Virus record (IMG/VR): IMGVR_UViG_3300051212_000149
Span: 1-23,099 of that record
DNA: 23,099 nt
Source of the DNA: a virus
Reading direction: 5' to 3' (one strand)
The position numbers were made by a program, and so were the translations under genes. Under the pieces are notes generated by a model that was not told the DNA's origin, did not search any database, and was given only the letters and a program-made list of their open reading frames with translations. How positions within the stretch are numbered: the first letter of the stretch is position 1; each line of letters opens with the position of its first letter. Shown here in pieces: positions 14,033 to 21,632 of this stretch.

Positions 14033-14409
14033 TTTGTTCCTCCAGTTTCAAATTTCGATTTAATAAATGTTAGTTGTTCTTTCGTAAGAATCCTCAAAGC
14101 TTGTTTTGCCTTTTCATTACTATATCCATAGTAACGTTTAACATAATCAAGATCTTTGATTTTATCTTGTCGGAGCCAAGGAGAAAACCTCTTCTTAACC
14201 CTCAGACTATTTATAAAAAAGTCATATTGAAGTTTCTTTGGAAGAAAATGATATCGGTTCATTTCATTCGCAAACATAATACAATCGATGTGCCCAGAAA
14301 GACAGCGATTGATAATATAAGGAGCATATTCTTTTTCTAGAGATGGATCTTCGTCAATCAGGTGTTTCTTCGTTTGATTGATCGAGTTTAACCAGTCCTT
14401 CAATTCCAT
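14029..14409 (-). CDS. 62: Clamp loader small subunit gp62, 126 aa
   Basis: gp62 joins four gp44 subunits to load the gp45 clamp. I place the start at ATG 14409 (MELKDWLNSINQTKKHL) because this matches the family N-terminus. The longer frame from 14463 begins with 18 residues lacking family character. Conserved-looking parts are YIINRCLSGHIDCIMFANEMN and KRFSPWLR. It is shorter than T4 gp62 (187 aa), as I expect for cyanophages. It overlaps the end of the methyltransferase gene by 56 nt, unusually long for this window, and has no clear Shine-Dalgarno. It may depend on translation of the upstream gene. The stop overlaps regA by ATGA. Confidence 0.88.
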   Translation of the reverse strand: MELKDWLNSINQTKKHLIDEDPSLEKEYAPYIINRCLSGHIDCIMFANEMNRYHFLPKKLQYDFFINSLRVKKRFSPWLRQDKIKDLDYVKRYYGYSNEKAKQALRILTKEQLTFIKSKFETGGTK

Positions 14410-15226
14410 AATTAAAAAGCAAGAGTTCTTTACGTTGTTTTTGCTCACGCATATATTCCCCAACAGAACGCATCGTATAAGTTAGATCAAACTCGGCAGC
14501 ATTCCAGTTAGTAAAACGATCTTTAACAAGTTGGTCTGAGTTGTAACTCACTAACTGATCCATATCGTTAGCGTCGCAATCAGCAGCAAACTTATCGTGA
14601 TCAAATCCTTTGTGCATTGATCCCTTACGCCCGTAGAGATTATCCTTAATATCATAAGGAGGATCGAGATACATAAAAGCACCTTTGTTTCCATCCATCA
14701 AATAATCATAGGAATAGTTAGTTATGCGCCAATGTTCAATTATCTTAGAATACTCAGGCAGTTTTTCGATCCCCCGCAGACTGAAGTTGGAGATGGAGGC
14801 TTGTTGAGAAAATGATGAACTCTCTGTGAGACCACTGAAACTACACTTATTGACAACATAGAAAGCCACAGCACGGTCAATGCTTGGCAAACTTTGGTCA
14901 TTGATTTGCTCCTTTGCTTTAAGAAAAAGATCTCTTGCTAGTTCTGGAGTATTGTTTGTTGTTTTAAGATTTACCAGTCTGTCTTTAAGATCAATTCCAA
15001 ACATCTGGAGTTGTTGCCAGAAGTTTACAAGAGGTTCATACAAATCATTCACCCAAATATCTAGGCTAGGATATTTTTTGGTGATATAAATTGCAACACT
15101 TCCTCCACCAAGAAATGGTTCTCGGAACTCATCATAGTTGCGAAGGTCTGGAAAATAAGATCCCATTTTTTCACAAGCACGGGACTTACCACCAGGATAC
15201 CTCAAAGGGGTTTTAAGAGACTTCAT
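14354..15226 (-). CDS. dam: D12-class (Dam-type) DNA adenine N6-methyltransferase, 290 aa
   Basis: It transfers methyl from S-adenosylmethionine to adenine N6, probably in GATC, though the target cannot be read from the sequence. TPLRYPGGKSRA (6-17) is the D12-class N-terminal motif, FLGGGSVA (38-45) is the SAM-binding motif, and YLDPPYD (186-192) is the catalytic DPPY. NKCSFSG (126-132) is also typical. All key residues are intact. It sits between gp44 and gp62, splitting the usual clamp-loader pair, and overlaps the preceding 69-aa gene by 14 nt and gp62 by 56 nt. Likely roles are protection from restriction or marking of phage DNA. The position in the replisome operon suggests early expression. 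Confidence 0.93.
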   Translation of the reverse strand: MKSLKTPLRYPGGKSRACEKMGSYFPDLRNYDEFREPFLGGGSVAIYITKKYPSLDIWVNDLYEPLVNFWQQLQMFGIDLKDRLVNLKTTNNTPELARDLFLKAKEQINDQSLPSIDRAVAFYVVNKCSFSGLTESSSFSQQASISNFSLRGIEKLPEYSKIIEHWRITNYSYDYLMDGNKGAFMYLDPPYDIKDNLYGRKGSMHKGFDHDKFAADCDANDMDQLVSYNSDQLVKDRFTNWNAAEFDLTYTMRSVGEYMREQKQRKELLLFNYGIEGLVKLDQSNEETPD

Positions 15227-15422
15227 AATCTTTAGGATGATACTTCAAATACTCTCTAAAAGTGAGTTTCATTTCTTTCTGCGTCATACCACAATGCTTT
15301 GCGGCAGCAGGAACAGTCATTTTAGCGCGAAAGAGACCTTCATTTGCCTCTTTCACATTTTCTGGAGTTGTCTTAACTGGTATTTCATAAAAATCCCACT
15401 TATTAATTTTAAAAAAATTCAT
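15213..15422 (-). CDS. Small HTH-like protein between gp44 and dam, 69 aa
   Basis: The start is at ATG 15422 (MNFFKINKWDFYEIPVKT), overlapping the gp44 stop as ATGA. The longer frame from 15434 adds four residues with less support. Residues about 35-57 (RAKMTVPAAAKHCGMTQKEM) read as a helix-turn-helix of the type seen in small DNA-binding proteins, followed by FREYLKYHPKDYE. It may be a transcription regulator or a DNA-binding accessory to the clamp loader (inference). The gene overlaps dam by 14 nt. I associate a protein at this position with other T4-like cyanophages but cannot name the family. Confidence 0.78.
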   Translation of the reverse strand: MNFFKINKWDFYEIPVKTTPENVKEANEGLFRAKMTVPAAAKHCGMTQKEMKLTFREYLKYHPKDYEVS

Positions 15423-16363
15423 CGAAACTCGCACTCCACCATAATTTCAGTAAGAGCAGCAAGAAGATTTATTTCCTGGTCAGCCACGAACGCACATTGG
15501 TATTGGTACTTAGCAATAATAAGAACAGCAGCAGGAATAGTTGCGGGTGAAAGGCAATCATAAGCGGTGTCATAAATCCTGCGAAGTAGATGAGAAGCGT
15601 CGTTGTCCAAGTTGCCAACCACCCACTTTCGGACCTCAGTAAAGTTCTTATCCTTGAGAGATTTAACCAGTTCATTTACGGAAACATCAGAGAAAGATGC
15701 GAGAATACCAGAATCAATTTTACCACTTACTGAATATCTTTGGCATTCGTTGAGGACTCGTCTCCAATCTGGGAAGTGCTTTTGAATGATTTCGACAAGA
15801 ACTTTTTCATCATACTCGACACCTTCAGTATCCAAGATTTGTTGGAGTCGGCGGAAGAAACTTCCTGCAAGTTTTGCTTTATCTTTTCCTTTGATTCCAA
15901 ACTCGACGACGGCACATCGGGAGTGGAGAGGTTCAATGATTTTGTTTTTGTAGTTGCAGGTAAAGATGAATCGGCAGTTACCAGCAAACTCCTCAATAAA
16001 CGCCCGTAATAGGAGTTGTACGTCGTTCCCTGTGTTATCTGCCTCATCAATAATGACGACTTTGTGTTTAGCAGTTGACGTAAGCGATACGGTGGAAGCG
16101 AAGTTCTTCGCATTGTTTCTGACAGTATCGAGGAATCTACCTTCGTCGGATCCATTGATGACATAGACATCTACTCCCAGTTCATTGCAAAGTGCTTTTG
16201 CCACTGTGGTCTTACCAATGCCAGGAGGACCAGCAAGAAGCATATTTGGAATTTCACCCTTATTTAGAAAGTCCTGAAATGTCTTCTTGGTACTTTCAGG
16301 AAGAATACAATCTTCAATTGTTTTGGGACGATACTTTTCAACCCAAATAAAATCACTATTCAT
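15419..16363 (-). CDS. 44: Clamp loader ATPase subunit gp44, 314 aa
   Basis: This AAA+ ATPase opens and loads the gp45 sliding clamp on primer-template DNA. VEKYRPKTIEDCI (8-20) is the conserved N-terminal motif, Walker A is GPPGIGKT (45-52), and Walker B is VVIIDEADN (102-110, DEAD box). Sensor 1 is FIFTCNYKNKI, and the arginine-finger SRC motif is at 148-150. The length matches T4 gp44 (319 aa). The start lies 3 nt after the stop of the 170-aa gene, and the stop overlaps the 69-aa gene by ATGA. It is intact. Confidence 0.97.
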   Translation of the reverse strand: MNSDFIWVEKYRPKTIEDCILPESTKKTFQDFLNKGEIPNMLLAGPPGIGKTTVAKALCNELGVDVYVINGSDEGRFLDTVRNNAKNFASTVSLTSTAKHKVVIIDEADNTGNDVQLLLRAFIEEFAGNCRFIFTCNYKNKIIEPLHSRCAVVEFGIKGKDKAKLAGSFFRRLQQILDTEGVEYDEKVLVEIIQKHFPDWRRVLNECQRYSVSGKIDSGILASFSDVSVNELVKSLKDKNFTEVRKWVVGNLDNDASHLLRRIYDTAYDCLSPATIPAAVLIIAKYQYQCAFVADQEINLLAALTEIMVECEFR

Positions 16364-16366
16364 AAT

Positions 16367-16879
16367 TTAGACCCATTCTGGTTTTCGTTCTGGCATACGG
16401 AGATAATTACCCGCAACCCAAGGTTTAGAAGCAATATATTTTTTGTATGCAGTAAATGTATCAATACTATTATCAAACTTCCACTCCTCAGGCATAGCAC
16501 GAGCAAATGGTGTTACTTCTGTGATCTTCCCCTTTGGAAACAAATAATATGCTTGCAGTAAAGTATTATAACATGAATGCTGCTTACCATACCGAAGATG
16601 ATATTCATCAGAAAGATTCATCCCATGCTTAATCAACCAATAGGCATTGTGGATACTATCCATTGCCCATTTGGTACAGGGATGATTACGAAACGCACCC
16701 TTTTCAGTTCGGTAGGGAGTGTTATCAGTCTTGTACAAAGGACCGTAACCATGACCCCATTTTTCAGATGCCACAATGGAAAGCATTTGGCAGCATTCCA
16801 AGGGCATTTTGACAACGTGTTTGTCAGGAAGACAGATAGCACTTTCAGCAGGCCAAGGAGAAGTTACAAAAATGTTCAT
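16367..16879 (-). CDS. Conserved phage protein between gp45 and gp44, 170 aa
   Basis: The sequence carries clear conserved-looking blocks: MNIFVTSPWPAESA, LPDKHVVKMPLECCQMLS, GAFRNHPCTKWA, RYGKQHSCYNTLL, TPFARAMPEEWKF and a C-terminal YLRMPERKPEW. The many H, C, D and E residues in these blocks suggest an enzyme, possibly nucleic-acid-acting given the neighbours. I recognise this as a family occurring in T4-like cyanophages, and similar proteins exist in other phages and bacteria. I am not certain of its Pfam name. A pyrimidine-dimer glycosylase label is sometimes in my memory for it, but I cannot support that here. It overlaps gp45 by ATGA and sits 3 nt before gp44, inside the replisome operon. 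Confidence 0.85.
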   Translation of the reverse strand: MNIFVTSPWPAESAICLPDKHVVKMPLECCQMLSIVASEKWGHGYGPLYKTDNTPYRTEKGAFRNHPCTKWAMDSIHNAYWLIKHGMNLSDEYHLRYGKQHSCYNTLLQAYYLFPKGKITEVTPFARAMPEEWKFDNSIDTFTAYKKYIASKPWVAGNYLRMPERKPEWV

Positions 16880-17541
16880 CCAAATGTTGAATCGGGTTCC
16901 AGAGCAATATAATACTTCAAATTGTACTTGCTGTTGGTGAATTGAGACAAAAGTTTAGAAGATACCACAACATCATAAGCACCAGGAATAATCTTGATGT
17001 TTTCTACCTTGAAGTTGAATGTGAACTCAGCATCGGTCTCACCAACCACAATCGAGTATTCGTTAGAAGTGTCATTCTTCTTATCACGAACCACCAGTTT
17101 GACCACACCTGCTTCACCAACTGCTGAAAGGTCGGGGAGTTGATAGACCGCCGCTGCTTTGAGCAGTTTTTCCAGGGTCACGCTATCCAATTGGAAACAC
17201 ACATCTTCAGAAGGAAGTTGAATGTCCTTATCGGGAGGAGAGATAATGACGTTAGGGTCAGCAAAGAAATACTTCACACGACGCTTGCCTTCCTTGATGC
17301 TCAAATACGACTCTTCAACAAAGTCAAGGTCAGGGTCCTGATGAAGACTCAGACCGTTGAGAAACTGGTTAAGATCATAAATGGCAAAATCACGAGGAAA
17401 CTCTTCGGTGATGTCTGCCTCAGCAAGAATGTTCTTTGCGACAGAAATCGTGCGGAGACGATTGCCTTTCTTCACAAGAATTGAGTTGTTAATGCCAGCA
17501 AAGTTCTTGAGAAGGGCGAGAGTATTATCAGAAAGTTTCAT
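16876..17541 (-). CDS. 45: Sliding clamp gp45, 221 aa
   Basis: This is a trimeric processivity clamp for gp43 and, in T4, the activator of late transcription through gp55 and gp33. The N-terminus MKLSDNTLALLKNFAGIN matches T4 gp45 closely, so the start is ATG 17541. An in-frame ATG at 17562 would add seven residues. Other family segments are FAIYDLNQFLNGLSL (61-75 approx.), FTFNFKVENIKIIPGAYDV and YIALEPDSTFG at the end. The length equals the T4 protein (228 aa) closely. No strong Shine-Dalgarno is seen, and RegA-type control of the start is possible. The stop overlaps the 170-aa gene by ATGA. Confidence 0.96.
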   Translation of the reverse strand: MKLSDNTLALLKNFAGINNSILVKKGNRLRTISVAKNILAEADITEEFPRDFAIYDLNQFLNGLSLHQDPDLDFVEESYLSIKEGKRRVKYFFADPNVIISPPDKDIQLPSEDVCFQLDSVTLEKLLKAAAVYQLPDLSAVGEAGVVKLVVRDKKNDTSNEYSIVVGETDAEFTFNFKVENIKIIPGAYDVVVSSKLLSQFTNSKYNLKYYIALEPDSTFG

Positions 17542-17564
17542 AGTTTTGTTTTGGAGTTTCATAA

Positions 17565-18164
17565 TCAACGGAATTCGGAAAGACCATTATCTTTACGAGA
17601 GTAGTGCCCATCAAAGTGGAGCAGAAGCATAGCATAATGAATCACTTTCATCAAGTCACGCTTATTGCGCCCATCCTTATCACCATAGCGGCTACTATAC
17701 TTCAAGATATTAGATTGGCAGAATCCAACAGCAAGATCTTTTGCTGCCATTAAATCGATGGTTTGAATATCTTTGTAGTCTTCATTATGACCACAATAGT
17801 GACTACCATAAGTGCTAGTCACATACTCCTGAATATCTTTCAGGATTTTATCTTCGTTATATTTCCAGAGATGATTTTTAGTTTCGCTCATAGCAGGAGT
17901 TTTTGTCAAATTAAGTGTTCCATCTCCACCATCGGATAAGGTGAATTGGTATTGAGAATAAGGAGAATTCAAAGTCAAATGATCGTCTCCCATACCACCA
18001 GGAAGGTGTGATCCAAGAACAAGCATATCTGGTGATTGATTGGGATTTCCAGTCAAACTAATCCCATCATCTTCCCAAAAGTCTTGATTTGAAAGATGTG
18101 AGGTATTAAGTTTAAAATCGTTTTCTGAATAAGGATACTCGTCCATAATAAAAGGGGAAGTCAT
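17565..18164 (-). CDS. DUF3310 protein with a variable N-terminal extension, 199 aa
   Basis: Residues 95-192 carry the DUF3310-like core: KYNEDKILKDIQEYV, IQTIDLMAAKDLAVGFCQ, NILKYSSRYGDKDGRNKRDL and HYAMLLLHFDGHY. DUF3310 proteins are widespread in phages and have been labelled nucleotide-kinase-like, but no reaction is established. Residues 1-93 are low-complexity-like, rich in D, N, S, G, P and L, and look like an independent, fast-evolving part. GGGGGAGGTTAATT before the ATG is one of the best ribosome sites here. The gene lies 22 nt after cobS and 23 nt before gp45, so it is probably cotranscribed with both. Confidence 0.85.
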   Translation of the reverse strand: MTSPFIMDEYPYSENDFKLNTSHLSNQDFWEDDGISLTGNPNQSPDMLVLGSHLPGGMGDDHLTLNSPYSQYQFTLSDGGDGTLNLTKTPAMSETKNHLWKYNEDKILKDIQEYVTSTYGSHYCGHNEDYKDIQTIDLMAAKDLAVGFCQSNILKYSSRYGDKDGRNKRDLMKVIHYAMLLLHFDGHYSRKDNGLSEFR

Positions 18165-18170
18165 AATTAA

Positions 18171-18176
18171 CCTCCC
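18171..18176 (-). promoter_or_regulatory. Strong ribosome binding site for the DUF3310 gene
   Basis: GGGAGG on the minus strand lies 6 nt before ATG 18164. The strength contrasts with its neighbours cobS and gp45, which lack clear sites, suggesting higher translation of this gene. Confidence 0.7.
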
Positions 18177-18185
18177 CCAATTATA

Positions 18186-19319
18186 TCAGAATGGAGCGGG
18201 TTGGTCAATATACTCTACGGTCAGTTCAGAATTAGTAGAAGGCATCTGGAAGTCAGCATCCACCTTATCATACAATTCCAGGAAAGATTGCTTAGTCTCA
18301 TCATCAAAACGAGAAGTGCAAACATCAATTGCCTTTGCCTTGTTACCAAAGATGCTGTAAGCGCGAATGATGTGAACCAGGCGGCGGGTACTGATGATTT
18401 CCTCAATACCACCATCGTAAAAGGTCTTACGGATGATGTCTGCCCAGTCAACCAGGCGCTTGCAGAAGTCACGGTCTTCCACACCAAGGTCCAAAGCAAT
18501 GCCTTCCAGAATCTTCTGCTCAACAGCAGGAGCAGGATAGGACTGCTCAAAGGTCACAGGAAAACGCTCAAGGAATGCCTCATTAAGAACGTTAGTGCCG
18601 ATAAAGCGTCCATCATCAGAACCCTTGCCTTTGGTATTGGCAGTAGCGATAACGTTGAATCCTGCGGCAGGTTTTACAAAAAGACCAATCTTTTTCAGGA
18701 AGACTCCCTTACCTTCTAGCACAGATTGTAGACAAAGGATTTTGTTGGAGGCAAGGTCAATCTCGTCAAGGAGCAAGATCGCTCCACGTTGAAGGGCTTC
18801 AATAACTGGACCGTTATGCCACACAGTAGCACCATCAACAAGGCGGAATCCACCAATAAGATCGTCTTCATCAGTCTCAATCGTAATGTTTACACGAATC
18901 AGTTCACGTCCCAGTTGAGCACACGCTTGTTCAACAGAGAACGTTTTACCGTTACCCGACAGACCCGTAATGAACGTGGGATAAAAGATACGGGACTGAA
19001 TAATTTTTTTAATATCAGCAAAGTTACCAAACTTGACGAAGGTATCATCTTTATCAGGAATAAGATTTTGTTCTACAGCAGGAAGGGCAGCAGGTGCTTG
19101 ATATGCCTGCTCCATTTTACCAACAACAGTCGGAGTCACTTCCAGATTCCAACGCCCACGACCAGTCTTATAATCTTCCAGGCGGCGAGTCACAGTCTGA
19201 TAGTTCAGACCGCGAGAGGCACAAAAACCTTTGAGATCGCCAGTGGTGATTTCAGAACCGTAGAGCTCTTTAATAGATTCAATCAGTTGAGCGTCGTTCA
19301 CAGCAGACTTGCGAGACAT
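18186..19319 (-). CDS. cobS: CobS-like (MoxR-type) AAA+ ATPase, 377 aa
   Basis: Residues 1-60 form an HTH-like N-terminal region (LKGFCASRGLNYQTVTRRLEDY). Residues 95-345 are an AAA+ domain of the MoxR/CobS group. Walker A is GLSGNGKT (119-126), Walker B is ILLLDEIDLA (181-190), sensor 1 is IATANT (224-229), an arginine-finger candidate is ERF (251-253), and sensor 2 is STRRLVH (310-316). Phage copies are named cobS after the cobaltochelatase subunit, but the true substrate in cyanophages is not shown. MoxR ATPases work with VWA partners, and the next gene upstream encodes one. It is preceded by a terminator and a TATAAT box. Confidence 0.92.
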   Translation of the reverse strand: MSRKSAVNDAQLIESIKELYGSEITTGDLKGFCASRGLNYQTVTRRLEDYKTGRGRWNLEVTPTVVGKMEQAYQAPAALPAVEQNLIPDKDDTFVKFGNFADIKKIIQSRIFYPTFITGLSGNGKTFSVEQACAQLGRELIRVNITIETDEDDLIGGFRLVDGATVWHNGPVIEALQRGAILLLDEIDLASNKILCLQSVLEGKGVFLKKIGLFVKPAAGFNVIATANTKGKGSDDGRFIGTNVLNEAFLERFPVTFEQSYPAPAVEQKILEGIALDLGVEDRDFCKRLVDWADIIRKTFYDGGIEEIISTRRLVHIIRAYSIFGNKAKAIDVCTSRFDDETKQSFLELYDKVDADFQMPSTNSELTVEYIDQPAPF

Positions 19320-19351
19320 AATGTAGTTAGGTGGTTTGTTTCAACAAAGTA

Positions 19352-19357
19352 ATTATA
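19352..19357 (-). promoter_or_regulatory. Probable promoter of the cobS-gp45-gp44 unit (-10 TATAAT)
   Basis: A perfect TATAAT lies 33 nt before the cobS ATG. TTGGTT, 16 nt upstream, could serve as the -35 and would sit inside the loop of the terminator hairpin at 19363-19386. This overlap implies that terminator and promoter are one composite element. Confidence 0.6.
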
Positions 19358-19362
19358 CAAGC

Positions 19363-19386
19363 AAAAAAGGGGCAACCAAGTGCCCC
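19363..19386 (-). terminator. Intrinsic terminator after the CobT-like gene
   Basis: GGGGCA, loop CTTGGT, TGCCCC, then TTTTTT. It lies 22 nt after the stop and directly after the repeated 3'UTR element at 19388-19407. Confidence 0.93.
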
Positions 19387-19387
19387 A

Positions 19388-19407
19388 TGTGACAGTTTAA
19401 AAAGTGG
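19388..19407 (-). repeat. Repeated 3'UTR element, copy 1
   Basis: The minus strand reads CCACTTTTTAAACTGTCACA, starting one base after the CobT-like stop codon and ending at the terminator stem. It matches copy 2 at 21611-21630 in 19 of 20 positions. Same strand, same position relative to stop and terminator. Confidence 0.85.
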
Positions 19408-19408
19408 A

Positions 19409-21553
19409 TCAGGCAACAAGTTCTACAAATTCACCCAGAATCCTTTTATTCATTTTTTTGGACTTGAGACTCTTGGCAAAAGCAGTCTTGATTTGAGTCT
19501 TGGTTGCATCTTCGGCAACTTCAAACTCCGTATCTTGAGAAAGTGCAGTAGCGGAAAGACCAAAATAAGAATGATACCCAGACTTTTTGAGAGTAAATGA
19601 TTTTTCCTTCCTCCAAGAACTCATCACCTTTTCATACTCTGGCCCATAGTATCCACAATAACGACGAATAAAGTTACCAGCATCACGACCTTCTAGAACA
19701 CGAATACCGATGAAGTTAATGTCAGCAAACTTGTCCCGCAGATTATGAAGAAACACATCCGTGATTTGGTGCCATTCACAATCAAGAGAGTAAGTATTTC
19801 CAGTTTTACGATCACGCAAAAAAGAACTGAATCCAATCGCAGCGGTGCCGAGGTATGGATCTTCCTCCCAGTGACGCTTGACTTCGCGGTGATACTTGAT
19901 ACCGCAAGACTCGCCATCAGTCAGAATCACACACTGAACTTTCTGAAGTTTGTTTTCCTTTTGGAACTTGGGCAGAATCTGATGAAGAGAAATCAGTGCC
20001 TCATTGAGAGGGGTTCCAGAAAGAGAAAGTCCCAAAGGAATCGAATAACGAGCATAGCAGTTACGTCCAAAAGAATAAGCAAGACGGAAAATATTCCTCA
20101 TTTGTTCTTCCAGAGTCTTACCGTTTACATTGCTGGTCAAAAGATTCATCATCGAAAACCACTCACCAACCTGAACCAATCCAGGTTTCTTTTCATAGGC
20201 AAGTTCCCGAAGATTTGCCTTGCCTTCTTCATTGTAAGAAACCAAAGGATAGTCAGTTGTAAAAGCATAAACTTCAAACGGAATTGCAACTTTCTTACAG
20301 AACCAAACAAGGTTGAAGAGTTGCTTGACTGTATCCAACATTACATCACACATTGAACCAGACCAGTCCAGAACGAACACCAGACCGTGATTCTTACCGT
20401 TAGCAAGAGTCGTAACCTTCTTGAAGAGATCTTCGTTGTATTTGTAGGTGTGAAGTTTAGAGCAGTCCAGAACACCAGTGCGAGCAGTGGTAGCACGAGC
20501 ATAAGAATCTGCTGCCTTGCGGCACTCAAACTCTTTTACCAGGTAGTTGACTTCTTTTTGAGCAGAACGCTTGAACTCTACAAACTGCTTATCAACTTCA
20601 CCAAAAAGGTCTTCATACTTATATCCAGTATTTTCCAAATAAGAGTCCCAAGAGATTTTACAGTTGGAGTGAATATCAGCGTTTGGAACGATCACTTTTT
20701 TCAGGTCAAGATTAGGCAGTTCCAGATAGACATTTTCGGGACCACTGTTATTGACCAAATCTTTCAGTGCCTCTTCCAGAGACTCCATTGTCTTGACTTC
20801 GGGTTCTTCCTCAGTTTCTCCCCCAGTTTGTTCCTTAGTTTGTTGAGTAGTTTCTTCAGAAGAAGGAGAACCCTCAGAACCCTCAGACTCAGGTTGATTA
20901 TTTTCACCTTCCTGCTGGTCAATGAAGTCGGAAGCGGGTTGATTATCAGCACCACTCTGCTGGGACTCAAGATTGTCCAGAGAAATCTTGGTTTCTTGCT
21001 GCTGCTTCTGCTTACAATACTTGTAAAGTGCCTCTGCTGCCACGAGCACATCAGCAAAGGTTTCAGTATCGGCAATCAGATTGATGATTTCAGTCTCTTC
21101 ACCACGCTCAATGGGAATATCAATATAGTTTCCAATCTTGAACCACAGGTTTGCACGGTCGGCAAGGTTATAAGTTTCGAGTTTATCATCACCAATCTGG
21201 AAGAAATCATCGTCAGCAAGTTCCTTATAACCGTTGAAGAAAGTCTTAGCAAGACCAGCATAACGACGCTTCATCAGTTTCTCAATGCGGGCATCTTCAA
21301 CCACGTTCACAAACTGCGGGGGAACTTTTACCTTCTCCAACCAGTCCTCATCAGGAGTATAGAGAGCGTGACCGACCTCGTGACCCACCAGAAGGTCATA
21401 CACGGTGTTGCTTGCCTTCTCCCACATCGGCAGAGTCAGCACACGGGTATGAACGTTGAAGCAGGCAGTCTCCACTTTCTTGTGCTCAACCACAAGGTCT
21501 TCGGTGGCAAGAAGTTTAGCAAGTTGGGACTTGATTTCGTGACGGACGGTCAT
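19409..21553 (-). CDS. CobT-like zincin/VWA protein, 714 aa
   Basis: Residues 53-65 (DLLVGHEVGHALY) carry HExxH (HEVGH 58-62), followed by NVVEDARIE (83-91), where E86 would be the third zinc ligand as in gluzincins. Residues 190-260 form a Gln/Glu/Ser-rich acidic linker. Residues 390-640 form a VWA domain with MIDAS D-x-S-x-S (FVLDWSGS, 393-400) and ILTDGES (543-549). This layout resembles CobT of cobaltochelatase, but with an intact protease-like zinc motif. It probably partners the CobS-like ATPase encoded just downstream as an AAA+/VWA machine. It is a single-gene unit between terminators. No signal peptide or membrane helix, so it is cytoplasmic. Confidence 0.9.
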   Translation of the reverse strand: MTVRHEIKSQLAKLLATEDLVVEHKKVETACFNVHTRVLTLPMWEKASNTVYDLLVGHEVGHALYTPDEDWLEKVKVPPQFVNVVEDARIEKLMKRRYAGLAKTFFNGYKELADDDFFQIGDDKLETYNLADRANLWFKIGNYIDIPIERGEETEIINLIADTETFADVLVAAEALYKYCKQKQQQETKISLDNLESQQSGADNQPASDFIDQQEGENNQPESEGSEGSPSSEETTQQTKEQTGGETEEEPEVKTMESLEEALKDLVNNSGPENVYLELPNLDLKKVIVPNADIHSNCKISWDSYLENTGYKYEDLFGEVDKQFVEFKRSAQKEVNYLVKEFECRKAADSYARATTARTGVLDCSKLHTYKYNEDLFKKVTTLANGKNHGLVFVLDWSGSMCDVMLDTVKQLFNLVWFCKKVAIPFEVYAFTTDYPLVSYNEEGKANLRELAYEKKPGLVQVGEWFSMMNLLTSNVNGKTLEEQMRNIFRLAYSFGRNCYARYSIPLGLSLSGTPLNEALISLHQILPKFQKENKLQKVQCVILTDGESCGIKYHREVKRHWEEDPYLGTAAIGFSSFLRDRKTGNTYSLDCEWHQITDVFLHNLRDKFADINFIGIRVLEGRDAGNFIRRYCGYYGPEYEKVMSSWRKEKSFTLKKSGYHSYFGLSATALSQDTEFEVAEDATKTQIKTAFAKSLKSKKMNKRILGEFVELVA

Positions 21554-21575
21554 AGGTTTGATTTCTTATAGAACC

Positions 21576-21581
21576 ATCATA
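21576..21581 (-). promoter_or_regulatory. Possible -10 box (TATGAT) for the CobT-like gene
   Basis: TGTATGATGG lies directly after the terminator U-tract and 23 nt before the ATG at 21553. No clear -35. The same TATGAT occurs at 23080-23085. Confidence 0.4.
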
Positions 21582-21582
21582 C

Positions 21583-21609
21583 AAAAAAAGAGGGTGGTTA
21601 GACCCTCTT
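21583..21609 (-). terminator. Intrinsic terminator after the 207-aa gene
   Basis: AAGAGGGT, loop CTAACC, ACCCTCTT, then a run of T, 23 nt after the stop codon, directly after 3'UTR element copy 2. Confidence 0.92.
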
Positions 21610-21610
21610 A

Positions 21611-21630
21611 TGTGCCAGTTTAAAAAGTGG
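21611..21630 (-). repeat. Repeated 3'UTR element, copy 2
   Basis: The minus strand reads CCACTTTTTAAACTGGCACA, starting two bases after the stop of the 207-aa gene. It differs from copy 1 at one base (G for T) and again abuts a terminator hairpin. Confidence 0.85.
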
Positions 21631-21632
21631 TA

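Noticed and set aside
14209-14216. Perfect TATAAATA inside gp62 as a late promoter
   Set aside because: It is inside the coding sequence, about 180 nt from the regA start, and encodes ordinary F-I-N-S residues; chance in AT-rich DNA is enough. The same applies to a similar string inside hsp20 near 13323.
20387-21571. A 394-codon open frame on the plus strand opposite the CobT-like gene
   Set aside because: It lies wholly antisense to a motif-rich gene, has no ribosome site or promoter, and its composition (F, L, S, I-rich) is what the complement of acidic codons gives.
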